The notes: generated by a model not told the origin, from the letters alone. A stretch of 64,000 nt of DNA from Egicoccus halophilus (GCF_004300825.1 NZ_CP036250.1:558001-622000), one strand, 5' to 3'. Shown: positions 31,409 to 40,064, numbered from the stretch's first letter. Made by a program: numbers and translations.

Positions 31409-31924
31409 GTGGGTGAGTGGTTCGGCGAGTTCGGCGCGGCACTGCCCGACGCGCTGCGCGCGGCCTACCAGTTCGGTGACCCGTACGACCTCGGCCGCGG
31501 CTGGGTCGGACTCGTGGTCATGGTGCTGTGGGTCGGTCCGCTGATGATCCTGCCGTTGTGGCTGGCCAAGATCTTCCGCGGCAAGCGCGAGTGGTTGTCC
31601 GCGGCGATGGGCGTCATGGCCGGCAGCAGCTTCCTGTGGTGGCTGCACGGCGTCATCCCGCACGCCTGGATCCAGTTCACCGAGTCCAACGAGAACGTCC
31701 TGTCCGGGACGATCATCCCGGCCACCGCCGGCATCGACATCAACCCGGACTACCGCCTCGACATCGCCTCCAACCTGTACTCGGTCATCACCGAGGGCGT
31801 GGTCGGGGCGATGATGGTCATCGGCATCGTGCTCACGTGCTGGCTCGCGCTGCGCGTGCAGAAGTCGCTGCCCAAGACCCTCGCCCCCGGCGAGACCAAG
31901 CCCGAGGCCGGTGGCTACAAGTAG
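31409..31924 (+). CDS. Uncharacterised three-helix membrane protein of the bc operon
   Basis: A 171-residue protein with hydrophobic helices at about residues 31-53 (VGLVVMVLWVGPLMILPLWLAKIF), 61-82 (SAAMGVMAGSSFLWWLHGVIPHAW) and 122-148 (SVITEGVVGAMMVIGIVLTCWLAL). Between the second and third helix lies a 30-residue loop with FTESNENVLSGTII. The C-terminal Lys/Glu tail is cytoplasmic by the positive-inside rule. I do not recognise the family. It is the first gene of the operon, has AAGGAG at 31395-31400 before the GTG at 31409, and is followed by a ferredoxin-like gene and cytochrome b, so it is probably a structural subunit. Confidence 0.72.
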   Translation: MGEWFGEFGAALPDALRAAYQFGDPYDLGRGWVGLVVMVLWVGPLMILPLWLAKIFRGKREWLSAAMGVMAGSSFLWWLHGVIPHAWIQFTESNENVLSGTIIPATAGIDINPDYRLDIASNLYSVITEGVVGAMMVIGIVLTCWLALRVQKSLPKTLAPGETKPEAGGYK

Positions 31925-31966
31925 CCACCGAGCCATCCACCGGACGCGGCAGGAAGGAGGGACGAC

Positions 31967-32311
31967 GTGGGAAAGACGGACAAGGGCGAACACCCGCTGA
32001 TGTTCGACGACTACGTCGTCCAGCAGGTCGACCCGCAGTGGCTCCAGGAACGGGTCAAGCCCAAGCGGCACATCGGGCTCACCCCGGAACTGTGCATCCT
32101 GTGCCGGGCCTGTGAGGACGTCTGTCCCTGGGAGTGCATCTACATGATGTCCCCCGACATCGTGCGCGACGCCGACAGCCCGTCGCTGATGACGCTGGCG
32201 TCGCAGTCACACGCGGTGTTCATCATCGACGACAACGAGTGCACACGCTGTGCCATCTGCGTCGAACGCTGCCCCTCCGACGCCCTGTGGCTCGGTCGGG
32301 TCGACAACTAG
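31967..32311 (+). CDS. 2[4Fe-4S] ferredoxin-like subunit of the bc operon
   Basis: A 114-residue protein with two classical cluster motifs: Cys43, 46, 49 and 53-Pro ([12 protein letters not shown]) and Cys92, 95, 98 and 102-Pro ([12 protein letters not shown]), a NuoI-like 2[4Fe-4S] domain. It lacks membrane helices and a signal, so it should be cytoplasmic and could hand electrons to, or accept them from, a membrane complex. No such subunit exists in known bc1 or b6f complexes as I know them. The GTG at 31967 follows AGGAAGGAGG. Distance to cytochrome b is 82 bp, same strand. Function inferred. Confidence 0.88.
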   Translation: MGKTDKGEHPLMFDDYVVQQVDPQWLQERVKPKRHIGLTPELCILCRACEDVCPWECIYMMSPDIVRDADSPSLMTLASQSHAVFIIDDNECTRCAICVERCPSDALWLGRVDN

Positions 32312-32393
32312 CCGCCGTACACCCCGCCAGACGCGCACCCACACCGGCACACGGACCGCCGGTGGGTCCGACGAGGAAGAAGAGGACGAGAAC

Positions 32394-33164
32394 GTGGCCA
32401 GGAAGCCCCCCAGCTTCTCGGACGTCAAGACCAACGTCCAGGACAACGTGATCTGGAAGTCCATCTTCCGGCCGGGCTCGATCTACCGCAAGGGCTACCG
32501 CGACACCTCGCGTGACCGGGCGCTGGCGGCGATGAACAACGTGCTCTACCACCTGCACCCGGTGAAGGTGAAGCGGCACGGGCTCAAGCTCACCTACACC
32601 TACTGCCTGGGTGGGTTGAGCTTCTTCCTGTTCATCCTGCTCACCATCACCGGCATCTTCCTGATGTTCTTCTACACGCCGGCCGCCGGTGCCGGCACCG
32701 AGCTCGCCTATGCCAACATGCGAGACATCTCGGCATCGGTGACGTTCGGCAACCTGGTGCGCAACCTCCATCGATGGGGGGCGCACGCGATGGTCTTCAC
32801 CGTCTTCCTCCACATGGCGCGGGTCTTCTACCACGGTGCGTACAAGCCCCCGCGCGAGTTCAACTGGGTGGTCGGCGTCATCCTGTTGCTGCTGACGCTG
32901 CTGCTGTCGTTCACCGGCTACCTGCTGCCCTGGGACCAGCTGGCCCTGTGGGCGGTCACGGTCGGTACCAACATGATGGGCTACACGCCCGTCTTCGGTG
33001 ACCAGGTCCAGTTCGTGCTGCTCGGCGGCGTGACCATCGGTCCCAACACGCTGCTGCGCTGGTACGTGCTGCACGTGCTGTTCATCCCGTTCATCACCGT
33101 CATCTTCCTCGCGGTCCACTTCTGGCGGATCCGCAAGGACGGCGGCATCTCCGGCCCGCTGTGA
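32394..33164 (+). CDS. Cytochrome b6-type subunit of a menaquinol:cytochrome c reductase
   Basis: A 256-residue four-helix cytochrome b. Heme ligands can be assigned: H126 and H140 on helix B and H227 and H242 on helix D; the 15-residue step on helix D is of the b6 rather than the mitochondrial bc1 type. Cys71 in TYCLGGLS matches Cys35 of chloroplast cytochrome b6 and the QcrB cysteine of Bacillus, the covalent ligand of heme c(i). Together with the next gene it forms the split b6/subunit IV pair. Starts at GTG 32394 with a weak purine-rich leader. Located in the cytoplasmic membrane, it oxidises menaquinol made by the men genes further along. Confidence 0.94.
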   Translation: MARKPPSFSDVKTNVQDNVIWKSIFRPGSIYRKGYRDTSRDRALAAMNNVLYHLHPVKVKRHGLKLTYTYCLGGLSFFLFILLTITGIFLMFFYTPAAGAGTELAYANMRDISASVTFGNLVRNLHRWGAHAMVFTVFLHMARVFYHGAYKPPREFNWVVGVILLLLTLLLSFTGYLLPWDQLALWAVTVGTNMMGYTPVFGDQVQFVLLGGVTIGPNTLLRWYVLHVLFIPFITVIFLAVHFWRIRKDGGISGPL

Positions 33165-33206
33165 TCGTGGCTACGAACCGGTCCCAGGCGCAGGAACGAG
33201 GCTGAC

Positions 33207-34046
33207 ATGTCCGAAGAGGTGCAGATCGACCAGGAGGTCTACGACCGCCTGATCGCGGGAGGCACGTCCGAGCGCATCGCGCGGGCGAAGGCCAAGGCCG
33301 CCGCCGTGCGCAAGGCCAAGATCGCCGAGGGCCAGAACCTCGGTCCGCGGCCGGCCGAGCAGGCGTCCAAGGCGCTCGAGGACTTCCGCGCCAACCAGGG
33401 CGGAGGTGGCGGCGGCGCCGTCGCGACCAAGACGGCCGCCGACGAGAGCGCCGGCAACGGTGGCCGACTGACCCCCGAGGAGCGTTCCGCGCGGGTCGCG
33501 GCCTCGCTGGGTGGCAACGGCAGCACGTCGATCGGCGTGCCGACCTCCAGCTCGCACACCCACCGGCTGCTCGCCCTGGTCCCGCCCGCCGGCATCCAGC
33601 AGGTGCAGTCCAAGCAGATGGACAAGGTCTACACCTGGCCCCACCTGCTGCTGGTCGAGTTCGTGGCGCTGCTGGCCGTCGGTTCGCTGCTGCTGGTCGC
33701 GTCGTTCTTCCTGGACGCGCCGCTCGGGTCGCTGGCCAACCCCAACGAGGTGCCGGCCATCAACAAGGCCCCCTGGTACTTCATGGGCCTGCAGGAGCTG
33801 CTGCGTTACTTCCACCCCATGGTCGCCGGCGTCACGCTGCCCGGTGTGGCCGTGGTGATCCTGATGGCCGTCCCGTACCTGGACAAGAACCCCTCCGCCC
33901 GCCCGGAGAACCGCAAGGTCGCCAACATGGCCTTCACGTTCTTCCTCGCCTTCTGGGGCGTGCTCGTGATCATCGGCTCGTTCCTGCGGGGCGCCGGTTA
34001 CGAGTGGGTGTGGCCGTGGACACAGGGCCTGGGCTTCACGCTGTAA
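33207..34046 (+). CDS. Subunit IV-like C-terminal half of cytochrome b, with a long N-terminal extension
   Basis: A 279-residue protein. Residues 1-130 are hydrophilic, Ala/Lys-rich and include a run of Gly; they have no counterpart in PetD. From about residue 140 comes the three-helix domain: HLLLVEFVALLAVGSLLLVASF, then PWYFMGLQELLRYF at 189-202 (the Qo-site motif, PWYF as in Firmicutes QcrC rather than PEWY), and two more helices. The domain pairs with the b6-type subunit. Starts at ATG 33207, preceded by AGGAACGAGG. The extension starts with ordinary charged helix-forming sequence and may face the cytoplasm, where it could contact the ferredoxin-like subunit. Confidence 0.9.
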   Translation: MSEEVQIDQEVYDRLIAGGTSERIARAKAKAAAVRKAKIAEGQNLGPRPAEQASKALEDFRANQGGGGGGAVATKTAADESAGNGGRLTPEERSARVAASLGGNGSTSIGVPTSSSHTHRLLALVPPAGIQQVQSKQMDKVYTWPHLLLVEFVALLAVGSLLLVASFFLDAPLGSLANPNEVPAINKAPWYFMGLQELLRYFHPMVAGVTLPGVAVVILMAVPYLDKNPSARPENRKVANMAFTFFLAFWGVLVIIGSFLRGAGYEWVWPWTQGLGFTL

Positions 34047-34098
34047 GCCGCACACGTCACCGTGCCCGGCGACGGGCACGAGACGAGTCGAGGAACCA

Positions 34099-34692
34099 AT
34101 GGCAGACGACAACAAGCGCCGACTCCAACCGGTCGAACGGCGCACCTTCCTGCGCTACGGACTCATCGGGTCCGTCAGCGCCGGGCTGGGTGGGTTCGCC
34201 CTGAGCGCACTCGGCTTCCTGTGGCCCCGCCCCGGTGACGAGCTCACCGGTGAGGTCCCGATCGGGCCGGCGGCGGAGATCGCCGCGGAGATCGACGCCG
34301 ACCGTGCGCCGTACCGCGTTCCCGAGGGTGGCCTGTCCATCGTGCGCTGGGACCCGGGCAATGCCGCGGCCGAGCGCAACTACGGCCCCGACCACGCCTT
34401 CGACGGCGGCGTCGGCTTGATGGCGCTGTTCACCCAGGCCTGCCCCCACCTCGGCTGTGCCGTCCCGTGGTGCCAGAGCTCGCAGTGGTTCGAGTGCCCC
34501 TGCCACGGCTCGCGCTACAACCGCTACGGCGAGTGGACCGGCGGTCCGGCGCCCCGCGGCCTGGACCGGTACGCCTCGTTCATCGAGGACGGCCTGTTCG
34601 TCGTCGACTTCGGCAACCTCATCACCGGTCCGGCCCGGACGGCCAACGCACTCGAGCAGTCGCCCGAGGGCCCGTCCTGCGTCGACGCCTGA
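34099..34692 (+). CDS. Rieske iron-sulfur subunit
   Basis: A 197-residue membrane-anchored Rieske protein. The N-terminus ERRTFLRYGLIGSVSAGLGGFALSALGFL is a twin-arginine-like signal-anchor. The cluster ligands are in C115-P-H117-L-G-C120 and C133-P-C135-H136-G-S; Cys120 and Cys135 would form the usual disulphide. A sequence of about 30 residues (AERNYGPDHAFDGGVGLM) precedes the first box. It accepts the first electron from menaquinol at the outer face and passes it to the diheme cytochrome c. Start ATG 34099. Confidence 0.94.
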   Translation: MADDNKRRLQPVERRTFLRYGLIGSVSAGLGGFALSALGFLWPRPGDELTGEVPIGPAAEIAAEIDADRAPYRVPEGGLSIVRWDPGNAAAERNYGPDHAFDGGVGLMALFTQACPHLGCAVPWCQSSQWFECPCHGSRYNRYGEWTGGPAPRGLDRYASFIEDGLFVVDFGNLITGPARTANALEQSPEGPSCVDA

Positions 34693-34710
34693 GCTTCACG
34701 GAGTTCGTCC

Positions 34711-35727
34711 ATGCCTGGTCTGTTCATCCTCGCCGAGGGCGGCGGTAGCGGCGGCAACGTGCCGATCGTCATCCTGCTGGCGGCGCTCGCCGCGTTCGCG
34801 GTCGCCTACTTCGTCGTCGGCCCCGGCCGCGGCAAGAAGGGCCCGCACCGGCTCGGCGACATCCCACTGGCGATGCGCCCGTACCACTCCGACGAGGAGC
34901 TCGAGACCACCGGCATGGAGCGCGCCATGGCCTGGGGCGTGGCCCTGGCCGTGTTCGCGTCGCTGTTCCTGCCGCTGTACTGGCTGATCGAGCCCGGGCG
35001 GATCAACAACCGGGTCGACGAGTTCTACGAGCAGGACGTGGCCTCCGGCCGGCAACTGTTCACCGACGCCTGCGCGTCGTGTCACGGCACCAACCTGGAG
35101 GGCGGGTCCGCACCCCACCCGAACCAGGAGATCGAGGCCCCCTGGCCCGCGCCCGCGCTGAACAACATCGTGGCGCGCTACCAGGAGTCCGAGATCGTCG
35201 ACGACGTGGCCGAGTTCATCCACATGACGCTCGTCAACGGACGCCCCGGCACCCCGATGCCGGCGTTCGGTGTCGGTGAGGGTGGCCAGTACTCCGACCA
35301 GCAACTGCAGGCGCTGTTGGCCTACATCCTGTCGGTGCAGACCGGCGAGGTCGACGCCGCCGAGGGCGACATCGACGAGGCCCAGGCCTTCGAAGGCGCC
35401 TCGGGCGAGGACATCTTCGGGGCCAACTGCGCCCGTTGCCACGGCGAGAACGCCGAGGGTTACGTCGGCCCGCAGCTGCTCAACGTGTTCGAGCGCTACG
35501 GCTGGGACGGCGAGGGTGACACCGAGCAGGTCCGGGCGGTCGTGCGCGACGCGGTGGAGAACGGCCGGCTCGTGCCCGGCAAGGCGCCCATGCCCAGCTT
35601 CGCCGGTGTCCTGAGCGACGACGCCATCGAGGCCGTGATCGACCACATCGAGGGGCTGCAGGAAACCGGCGGTCCGCGCTTCGGCCAGATCGGCGGGGAC
35701 CCCGTCACGGAGGGCAACGAGGAATGA
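34711..35727 (+). CDS. Membrane-bound diheme cytochrome c subunit
   Basis: A 338-residue protein with two N-terminal helices (about residues 18-37 and 72-93), then two class I cytochrome c domains: CASCH at 121-125 and CARCH at 240-244. Methionine sixth-ligand candidates are in GTPMPAFG and KAPMPSFAG. It takes the place of cytochrome c1 or f as electron acceptor from the Rieske centre, as the diheme PetA of heliobacteria does. Needs the cytochrome c maturation genes just downstream. Starts 18 bp after the Rieske gene; its stop overlaps the next gene by 4 bases (ATGA). Confidence 0.92.
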   Translation: MPGLFILAEGGGSGGNVPIVILLAALAAFAVAYFVVGPGRGKKGPHRLGDIPLAMRPYHSDEELETTGMERAMAWGVALAVFASLFLPLYWLIEPGRINNRVDEFYEQDVASGRQLFTDACASCHGTNLEGGSAPHPNQEIEAPWPAPALNNIVARYQESEIVDDVAEFIHMTLVNGRPGTPMPAFGVGEGGQYSDQQLQALLAYILSVQTGEVDAAEGDIDEAQAFEGASGEDIFGANCARCHGENAEGYVGPQLLNVFERYGWDGEGDTEQVRAVVRDAVENGRLVPGKAPMPSFAGVLSDDAIEAVIDHIEGLQETGGPRFGQIGGDPVTEGNEE

Positions 35728-36665
35728 ACCAGCTCTTCAGCTCCCTGCTGCCGCTGCTCGACGGCCCGCTCGTCGCGGTCGAGCAGGCCATCCCGTCGAC
35801 CCACCCGGCCGCCTGGCTCGCGGTGCCGCTCGGGCTGCTGTTCTTCGGCGGCTCGGTGTACGCGCTGCTGTGGTCCAACTACGGCGCCCGCAAGGCCGGC
35901 GCGATCTACGGCGTCGCCTTCTTCGGCTTCGGGCTGCTGATCGGCGTGTTCTGGTGGTTCGGCGGGCCCGGCATCCCGCCCTACCTCGGCATCACCCATC
36001 TGCCCGGACAGAACAACGCCCACTACGCGGAGAACTGGTTCGCCTTCGAGCCCGGTGCCGAGCGCGGGGAGTTCTTCGCGCCCGAGCAGGCCGAGTTCGT
36101 CTCCGTCGAGCAGTACCTGGGCCTCGAGGGGCAGGACGAGGAGGAGATCCTCGCGGATCCGGCCTATGCCAGCCTGTCCGGCTCGGTCAACGCCGCGGTC
36201 GAGCAGATGCAGGACCAGTTCCTGCCCATCGACGGCAACGGGGTGGCGCAGATCGGTGTCGAGCGGCGCAGCGCCCTCGAGGAGGAGGTCGCCGAGGTGC
36301 AGCCGGAGGACTCCCGGCGTGCCAACCCCTTCTACACCGCCGATGTGGTCGGGGAACCGCGGATCGCCGACGACCCGGAGACCGGGCTGCGGCTGCTGAC
36401 CGCCGAGTTCCAGACCTTCGCGAACTTCGTCGACGACGACGGCGTCCCGGTCACCGACCCGATCGCGGTCGGTGAGCCCGGCGCCTGGTACTCCTTCTTC
36501 GATCCCGGCATGCGCTGGCTGCCCTCGGCGCTGTGGACCATCGTGTCGCTGCTCGGCTTTCTCGCCAGCCTGTTCTGGCTCGACCGGCTCGAGATGCGCG
36601 AGAAGCGCCTGCTGGCCGACCAGGTCGAGGAGCCCGAGGACCTCGCCGTGCCGATCGCCCAGTAG
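35724..36665 (+). CDS. Uncharacterised membrane protein at the end of the bc operon
   Basis: A 313-residue protein with two N-terminal helices (AWLAVPLGLLFFGGSVYALLW, about residues 28-48, and YGVAFFGFGLLIGVFWWFG, about 62-80), an acidic extracytoplasmic domain of about 180 residues containing many Glu/Asp and the pattern AHYAENWFAFEPGAERGEFF, and one C-terminal helix (LWTIVSLLGFLASLFWL). It has no heme or iron-sulfur motif. I do not recognise the family. Coupled to the diheme cytochrome gene by an ATGA overlap and followed by a terminator, it is most likely an extra subunit of this complex or a link to an oxidase. Confidence 0.75.
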   Translation: MNQLFSSLLPLLDGPLVAVEQAIPSTHPAAWLAVPLGLLFFGGSVYALLWSNYGARKAGAIYGVAFFGFGLLIGVFWWFGGPGIPPYLGITHLPGQNNAHYAENWFAFEPGAERGEFFAPEQAEFVSVEQYLGLEGQDEEEILADPAYASLSGSVNAAVEQMQDQFLPIDGNGVAQIGVERRSALEEEVAEVQPEDSRRANPFYTADVVGEPRIADDPETGLRLLTAEFQTFANFVDDDGVPVTDPIAVGEPGAWYSFFDPGMRWLPSALWTIVSLLGFLASLFWLDRLEMREKRLLADQVEEPEDLAVPIAQ

Positions 36666-36676
36666 ACGCACCACCT

Positions 36677-36714
36677 CGACGACGCCCGCCGCTCCCTCGC
36701 GGCGGGCGTCGTCG
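36677..36714 (+). terminator. Hairpin terminator of the bc operon
   Basis: A perfect 16-bp stem with a 6-nt loop (TCCCTC): left arm 36677-36692, right arm 36699-36714. It follows the last bc-operon stop by 11 nt. It separates that operon from the cytochrome c maturation genes. Confidence 0.8.
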
Positions 36715-36838
36715 TCGCCGCGCGCGTCGTGGTCGGCCGCCGGGAGCGTGGGGGCGCGCGGTGTTGGCAGTTCGGACAACGGCCGGGCACCCTGGGGGTC
36801 CGTGGCTGGTCCGCCGAAGTGAACAGGAACGCCCCGTC

Positions 36839-37438
36839 GTGTCCCGTGTCCTGACCGGTCTGTTGGCCGCGCTCGCCCTCGTCGCCACCGCGTGCACGAG
36901 TTCGTCGAGCGCCGCCGACTGCGAGGACATCCCCGGCGTGCGCCCGGGGGTCTGCCCGATCGCGGCCGAGGACCGACAGCCGGCCCCGCAGGACGCCATG
37001 CCGGTGCTCGGCGAGGACGGCGGCGAGGTGACCATCGCCGACCTGCGGGGACGGGTCGTGGTCGTCAACTTCTGGGCGTCGTGGTGCGGTCCGTGCCGGG
37101 TGGAGCAGCCCCACCTCAACGCCGCCCACGGGATGCTGCCCGACGACGAGGTCGCGTTCGTCGGCGTCAACATCGAGGATGCCCGGGCCAACGCGCTCGC
37201 CCACGAGCGTGAGTTCGACATCCCCTACCCGAGCCTGTTCGACCCGGACAACGTCTACGCCTCGCGCTACGGCGGCGTCGGGGCCCGCACCATCCCCACG
37301 ACGCTGTTCCTCGACGAGCAGGGCCGGGTCGCCGCCCGCCTGTTCGGCTCGCCGCGGGACGCCATCGAGGTGGTCGCGCTGGCCGAGGCCGTCCTGGCCT
37401 CCGGCGCGTCGGCCGACGCCGCGCCGGCGGGGCCGTAG
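36839..37438 (+). CDS. TlpA/ResA-type thiol-disulphide lipoprotein for cytochrome c maturation
   Basis: A 199-residue extracytoplasmic thioredoxin-fold protein. A lipoprotein signal peptide ends at the lipobox VATAC (Cys19). The redox motif is WCGPC (Cys83 and Cys86) in NFWASWCGPCRVEQP, and the cis-proline region is GARTIPTTLFLD. ResA/TlpA proteins reduce the CxxCH motif of apocytochrome c before heme attachment. It is the first gene of a ResA-CcdA-ResB-CcsA set (system II) and only 2 bp from ccdA. Start GTG 36839 chosen as the first one yielding the signal peptide. Confidence 0.88.
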   Translation: MSRVLTGLLAALALVATACTSSSSAADCEDIPGVRPGVCPIAAEDRQPAPQDAMPVLGEDGGEVTIADLRGRVVVVNFWASWCGPCRVEQPHLNAAHGMLPDDEVAFVGVNIEDARANALAHEREFDIPYPSLFDPDNVYASRYGGVGARTIPTTLFLDEQGRVAARLFGSPRDAIEVVALAEAVLASGASADAAPAGP

Positions 37439-37440
37439 CC

Positions 37441-38190
37441 ATGGGAGAGACGGTCCAGGTCCTGATCTTCGACGCGAACGTCCTGGTGGCGGCGGCGATC
37501 GCGTTCACGGCCGGGCTGGTGTCGTTCGCCAGTCCGTGCGTCGTTCCACTCGTGCCCGGCTACCTGTCGTTCATGACCGGCCTGTCGGGCGAGGACCTCG
37601 CCGACGCCGGCGCGCGCGCCCGCGGCCGGGTGGCGCTCGGCTCGTTGCTGTTCGTGATCGGCTTCGCGATCCCGTTCGTGATGCTCGGTTCGTTCGTGGC
37701 CGCGTTCGACGTGCTCGCCCGCTCGACGGCGGCGCGGGTCTCGATGGGCAGCCTGGTCGCCGTGCTGGGGGTGCTGATGGCCAGCGGTCGGCTGATGCGC
37801 GAGTTCCGACTGCTGGACCGCGCCCCGACCGGGCTCGCGTCCGCGCCCATGCTCGGCTTCGTCTTCGGCGTCGGGTGGACGCCGTGCATCGGTCCGGCCG
37901 CCGGCGCCATCCTGACCATGTCCGCCAGCGTCACCGAGGGCGTCTCCGCCCGCGGGGCCTTCCTGGGCTTCGTCTACGCGCTGGGCCTGGGCGTACCGTT
38001 CATCGTCTTCGGCTTGTTGTTCCGCCGCCTGTCCGGTGCGCTGGACGTGCTCAAGCGCAACGCCCGGACCCTGCAGGTCGCTGGTGGCTCGCTGCTCGCG
38101 CTGGTCGGCGTGGCGATCGCCACCGGTGCGTGGGACCAGTTCATCCGGCTGCTGCGGCCACTGATCGTCGGGTTCGAGCCGCCGATCTGA
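37441..38190 (+). CDS. ccdA: CcdA-type cytochrome c biogenesis transmembrane protein
   Basis: A 249-residue six-helix protein of the DsbD membrane-domain family. The two transmembrane cysteines are in SFASPCVVPLVPGYLSF and GWTPCIGPAAGAIL, the pair that carries reducing power from cytoplasmic thioredoxin to the outside. It probably reduces the TlpA/ResA-like lipoprotein encoded upstream. The ATG at 37441 lies 2 bp after that gene. Length is typical of CcdA. The last helix ends at a short cytoplasmic or external tail. Confidence 0.92.
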   Translation: MGETVQVLIFDANVLVAAAIAFTAGLVSFASPCVVPLVPGYLSFMTGLSGEDLADAGARARGRVALGSLLFVIGFAIPFVMLGSFVAAFDVLARSTAARVSMGSLVAVLGVLMASGRLMREFRLLDRAPTGLASAPMLGFVFGVGWTPCIGPAAGAILTMSASVTEGVSARGAFLGFVYALGLGVPFIVFGLLFRRLSGALDVLKRNARTLQVAGGSLLALVGVAIATGAWDQFIRLLRPLIVGFEPPI

Positions 38191-38288
38191 GCCGACGACC
38201 GGCGGTCGTCCCCCCCCAAAGAAAATTAGGAACCACCTCCTGCCCGTCTCCTCCCGCCCCACCCCGTCGACCCGAGGCAGCCCCCGCC

Positions 38289-40064
38289 GTGACCGGCACC
38301 GACTCCACCACGCCTCCCGAGGCGAACCCGAAGGTCCGACCGCCGCGCCGCCGCGGCACGGGCCCGCTCGCGTTCGTCTGGTCGTCGGTCGTCATGGGTT
38401 GGCGGTGGCTGGTGCGGATGCGCACGGCGCTGTACCTGCTGGCGCTGCTGGGGCTGTGGACGCTGGTGGCGACCGTCGTCCCCCAGGAACCCAACGTCGG
38501 GCAGACCGTCGACGACTGGCGGACGGGCGTGGAGGGCCCGGGCACGGCCGTCTCGGCCGTCCTCGACGCGTTCGGGGCCTTCGACGTCTACGGCTCCCCG
38601 GCGTTCCTGGCCACCCTGCTGTTGCTGTTCCTCAGCCTCACCGCCTGCCTGGTCCCGCGCATCCGCGGCTGGGTCCGCCTGGTGCGCCACAGCCAGCCGC
38701 CGCTGACCCGCAACGCCGGCCGCCAGGAGGTCGTCGCCCGGCTCACCACCGACCGGCCGGCCGACGAGGCGCACGCCACGGCCGCCGAGCTGTTGCGCGG
38801 CTCGCGCTGGCGGGTGCGTACCCAGCGGACGGCGGCGGCGGACGGGCTCGCCGCGGCGGGGCCGCCGGCGCAGGTCGCCGCGGAGAAGGGGCTGTGGTCC
38901 CGTGAGGGTGGCAGCCTGCTGTTCCATCTCAGCTTCTACGTGCTGCTCGCGGCGATCGTGTTCGGTCAGCTGCTGACCTTCGAGGGCCAGCGCGCGGTCG
39001 TCGAGGGTGCCCGCTTCGCCGACACACCGGTGTCGTACTGGACCTACCAGCCGGGCCGCTGGTGGACCGAGGACTCCCACCGCGGCTGGGTCCTCGACCT
39101 CGACGAGTTCCACGTCGACTGGGTCCGCGACCCGCTCGCGCCCGGTGCCGGGCAGCCGACGCTGTTCCGCTCCGACGTGCGGATGACCCATGCCGACGGC
39201 ACCGTCGAGGAGGCCGTGGTCGAGGGCAACCGTCCGCTGGTCGTCGACGGCATGAAGATCCACCAGCTCGACTGGGGCTATGCGCCACTGGTCCAGGTCG
39301 AGGTGGACGGCGAGGTGGTCTTCGAGGACTTCCTGACCGCCACCGCGACCGACGGCGGCCACTTCCGCGCGGCCGTCAAGGCGCCGGCCGCCAACCCCGA
39401 CCTCGGCCTGTCGGTGTTCTTCTACCCCTACGCCCCCGAGGGCGACGACGGCAACCCGGTGCCGACCGGCGCACCGTTCGCCGACGCGCCGCTGGTGCTG
39501 TTCCAGATGTTCCGTGGCGACCTGCAGCTCGGCCGGACCCAGCAGACCATCAACGAGCTGGACACGTCGGCGCTCGACAGCGCCGGGGGCGCCTGGCTGC
39601 GTGAGGGTGCCGAGGTCGACATGGGCGACGGCGTGACCATCCGGTTCGTCGAACTGCGGCGCTGGGTCGGGTTCCAGATGAGCGTGCGGCCGCAGATCCC
39701 GTACCTGCTGCTCGCCAGCGCGCTGCTGCTCGGCGGGCTCTGGCCGGCCCTGTACGCCTACCGTCGTCGCCTGTGGGTGGTCGCGGAGCGCGACGTCACG
39801 GACGGCCGTACGATCGTCACCGTCGCGGGGCGCGCCTTCCAGCGTCCGCAGGCCTTCGACGACGAGCACGCCGCGTTCGTCCGACGTCTGGCCCGCGAAC
39901 TGGACGGGGAACTGGTCCGCCAGCCGGCCCACCCCCCGGCCCACGGCCCGGCCGGGGACCCCGACGGGCGCCCGGTCGGTGCGGCAAGCGCCGCAGCGTC
40001 GTCCGCGCCCACCGTGACCGCCGACACCGCCCCCGCGGGGGACGAGGCACCGGAGAGAAGATGA
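38289..40064 (+). CDS. resB: ResB/Ccs1-type cytochrome c synthase subunit
   Basis: A 591-residue membrane protein of the ResB family. It has three N-terminal helices (MRTALYLLALLGLWTLVATVVPQEPNV; AFLATLLLLFLSLTACLVPR; LLFHLSFYVLLAAIVFGQLL), a large extracytoplasmic domain and a C-terminal helix (IPYLLLASALLLGGLWPALYAYRR). With CcsA it handles heme export and ligation to apocytochrome c in system II. The C-terminal 90 residues are a charged, Pro/Ala-rich tail. The start at GTG 38289 avoids an Arg-rich shadow upstream. It overlaps the next gene by 4 bases (ATGA). Confidence 0.9.
   Translation: MTGTDSTTPPEANPKVRPPRRRGTGPLAFVWSSVVMGWRWLVRMRTALYLLALLGLWTLVATVVPQEPNVGQTVDDWRTGVEGPGTAVSAVLDAFGAFDVYGSPAFLATLLLLFLSLTACLVPRIRGWVRLVRHSQPPLTRNAGRQEVVARLTTDRPADEAHATAAELLRGSRWRVRTQRTAAADGLAAAGPPAQVAAEKGLWSREGGSLLFHLSFYVLLAAIVFGQLLTFEGQRAVVEGARFADTPVSYWTYQPGRWWTEDSHRGWVLDLDEFHVDWVRDPLAPGAGQPTLFRSDVRMTHADGTVEEAVVEGNRPLVVDGMKIHQLDWGYAPLVQVEVDGEVVFEDFLTATATDGGHFRAAVKAPAANPDLGLSVFFYPYAPEGDDGNPVPTGAPFADAPLVLFQMFRGDLQLGRTQQTINELDTSALDSAGGAWLREGAEVDMGDGVTIRFVELRRWVGFQMSVRPQIPYLLLASALLLGGLWPALYAYRRRLWVVAERDVTDGRTIVTVAGRAFQRPQAFDDEHAAFVRRLARELDGELVRQPAHPPAHGPAGDPDGRPVGAASAAASSAPTVTADTAPAGDEAPERR

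Noticed and set aside
38191-38240. GACGACC/GGTCGTC hairpin after ccdA as a rho-independent terminator
   Set aside because: The tract that follows is C-rich then A-rich on the plus strand, not T-rich, the stem is only 7 bp, and resB follows as part of the same pathway.
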